From an uncultured Erythrobacteraceae bacterium (GTDB lineage: Bacteria > Pseudomonadota > Alphaproteobacteria > Sphingomonadales > Sphingomonadaceae), in NCBI GenBank assembly GCA_950071875.1, contig CATMNW010000194.1, positions 1 through 5,389 of the forward strand: a DNA stretch of 5,389 nt, given 5' to 3'. The notes under the pieces were generated by a model. That model did no database searches. It worked only from the letters and a program-made list of their open reading frames with translations, and was not told where the DNA came from. Both the position numbers and the translations under genes were made by a program. Of the stretch, positions 4,879-5,389 are shown piece by piece; position 1 is the first letter of the stretch, and each line of letters begins with the position of its first letter.

Positions 4879-5389
4879 TCAGTCCCCCGTCAAAATCCGC
4901 TCGACCAGTTCCTTCACCGTCGGGGTGAAGTTGTTCGAGTAGAACGGGTCCTGCTTGAAGCGGTAGGCTGCGTGGCCGGCGAAAGCGAGGTTCTCGTCCG
5001 GATCGCCGCCATGGGCGATGTCCTGCAGGGTCTTCTGGATACAGAAACTGCGCGGATCGGCGAGGCGGCCAGTGGTGTGGTTGTCGTGATCCTTCCAGCT
5101 CGAAAACTGGCAGTGCGACAGGAACCCCATGCAGCCCTGCTGGTCGGCGCGGATCTGCTCGGCGCTTTCAGGCGTGGTGAAGACAACCGTATCGTCGGGG
5201 GTCTTGAGCGCCTCGGTGAAGCCCTCATGCATCCAGCTCTGCGCCTTGCGTTGGTCGCCCGGGTGAACGAAGAAATACTTCGCTTTGCCGTGATCGGCGA
5301 GCGGCACTGTGCCCTCTTCCTCGTCACGCTTGAAGATCGGAATCTGACGCTCCGACCTGTGCATGAGGTCATAGAGGAAGGGTGTCTTC
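4879..5389 (-). CDS. Protein of unknown family (C-terminal part, runs in from right edge)
   Basis: An open frame continues from the right edge for 169 codons and ends TELVER-like, precisely KELVERILTGD then TGA at 4881-4879. Beyond the internal Met at 5364 the frame stays open (preceding residues KTPFLYDL), so the true start is outside the window. I do not recognise the family. The visible part is soluble, with no membrane segment. It has several His, Trp and Cys residues that could be functional: KYFFVHPGD, GCMGFLSHCQFSSWKDHDNH, FCIQKTL and FAGHAAYRF. The KDHDNH cluster could bind metal, but this is only a suggestion. Reality as a gene is supported by the 2-nt spacing to the acetyltransferase, the ribosome binding site for the latter embedded in its last codons, and absence of stops. 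The +1-shifted overlapping frame is Arg/Ser-rich and typical of a shadow. It lies upstream in the same operon as the acetyltransferase. Confidence 0.8.
   Translation of the reverse strand, partial: KTPFLYDLMHRSERQIPIFKRDEEEGTVPLADHGKAKYFFVHPGDQRKAQSWMHEGFTEALKTPDDTVVFTTPESAEQIRADQQGCMGFLSHCQFSSWKDHDNHTTGRLADPRSFCIQKTLQDIAHGGDPDENLAFAGHAAYRFKQDPFYSNNFTPTVKELVERILTGD

Overview
The window looks like chromosomal DNA of a GC-rich alphaproteobacterium. The best fit is Sphingomonadales, probably Erythrobacteraceae (Erythrobacter-like), judged from protein style (small lipoproteins with a CFDPEG motif, an alphaproteobacterial-type acetyl-CoA acetyltransferase, an SH3_4-type exported protein) and from codon and base composition. 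This placement is an inference, not a database result. Coding density is very high. I see no tRNA, rRNA, insertion sequence, CRISPR array or prophage signature, and no gene-free stretch longer than about 105 bp.

Layout: (1) The 5' part of an aldehyde dehydrogenase gene (coniferyl-aldehyde-dehydrogenase type) runs leftward off the window from a start at 551. (2) A 104-bp divergent control region (552-655) separates it from a complete thiolase gene (656-1855, acetyl-CoA C-acetyltransferase). It holds a candidate sigma70 promoter with a palindrome in its spacer and an imperfect direct repeat. (3) Two tandem, clearly paralogous small lipoprotein genes follow on the same strand (1909-2343 and 2401-2823). 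The Shine-Dalgarno of the first lies in a strong hairpin. (4) A leftward gene for an exported protein with two SH3-like domains (2820-3296) converges on the second lipoprotein gene, and their stop codons overlap within one CTAG. (5) A second 104-bp divergent spacer (3297-3400) precedes a complete D-2-hydroxyacid dehydrogenase gene (3401-4417; glyoxylate/hydroxypyruvate reductase-like). (6) Converging on it with a 3-bp gap is a leftward two-gene unit: a GNAT acetyltransferase (4421-4876) preceded, with a 2-bp gap, by the 3' part of a gene I cannot assign (4879-5389, running in from the right edge).

Functionally this is mostly housekeeping and accessory metabolism: aldehyde oxidation and acetyl-CoA/acetoacetyl-CoA exchange on the left, alpha-keto/hydroxyacid reduction on the right, and cell-envelope proteins (two lipoproteins, one periplasmic SH3 protein) in the middle. 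No known defence, secretion or mobile system is visible. The least explained items are the duplicated lipoprotein pair with its hairpin-occluded ribosome binding site and the unassigned C-terminal protein at the right edge.
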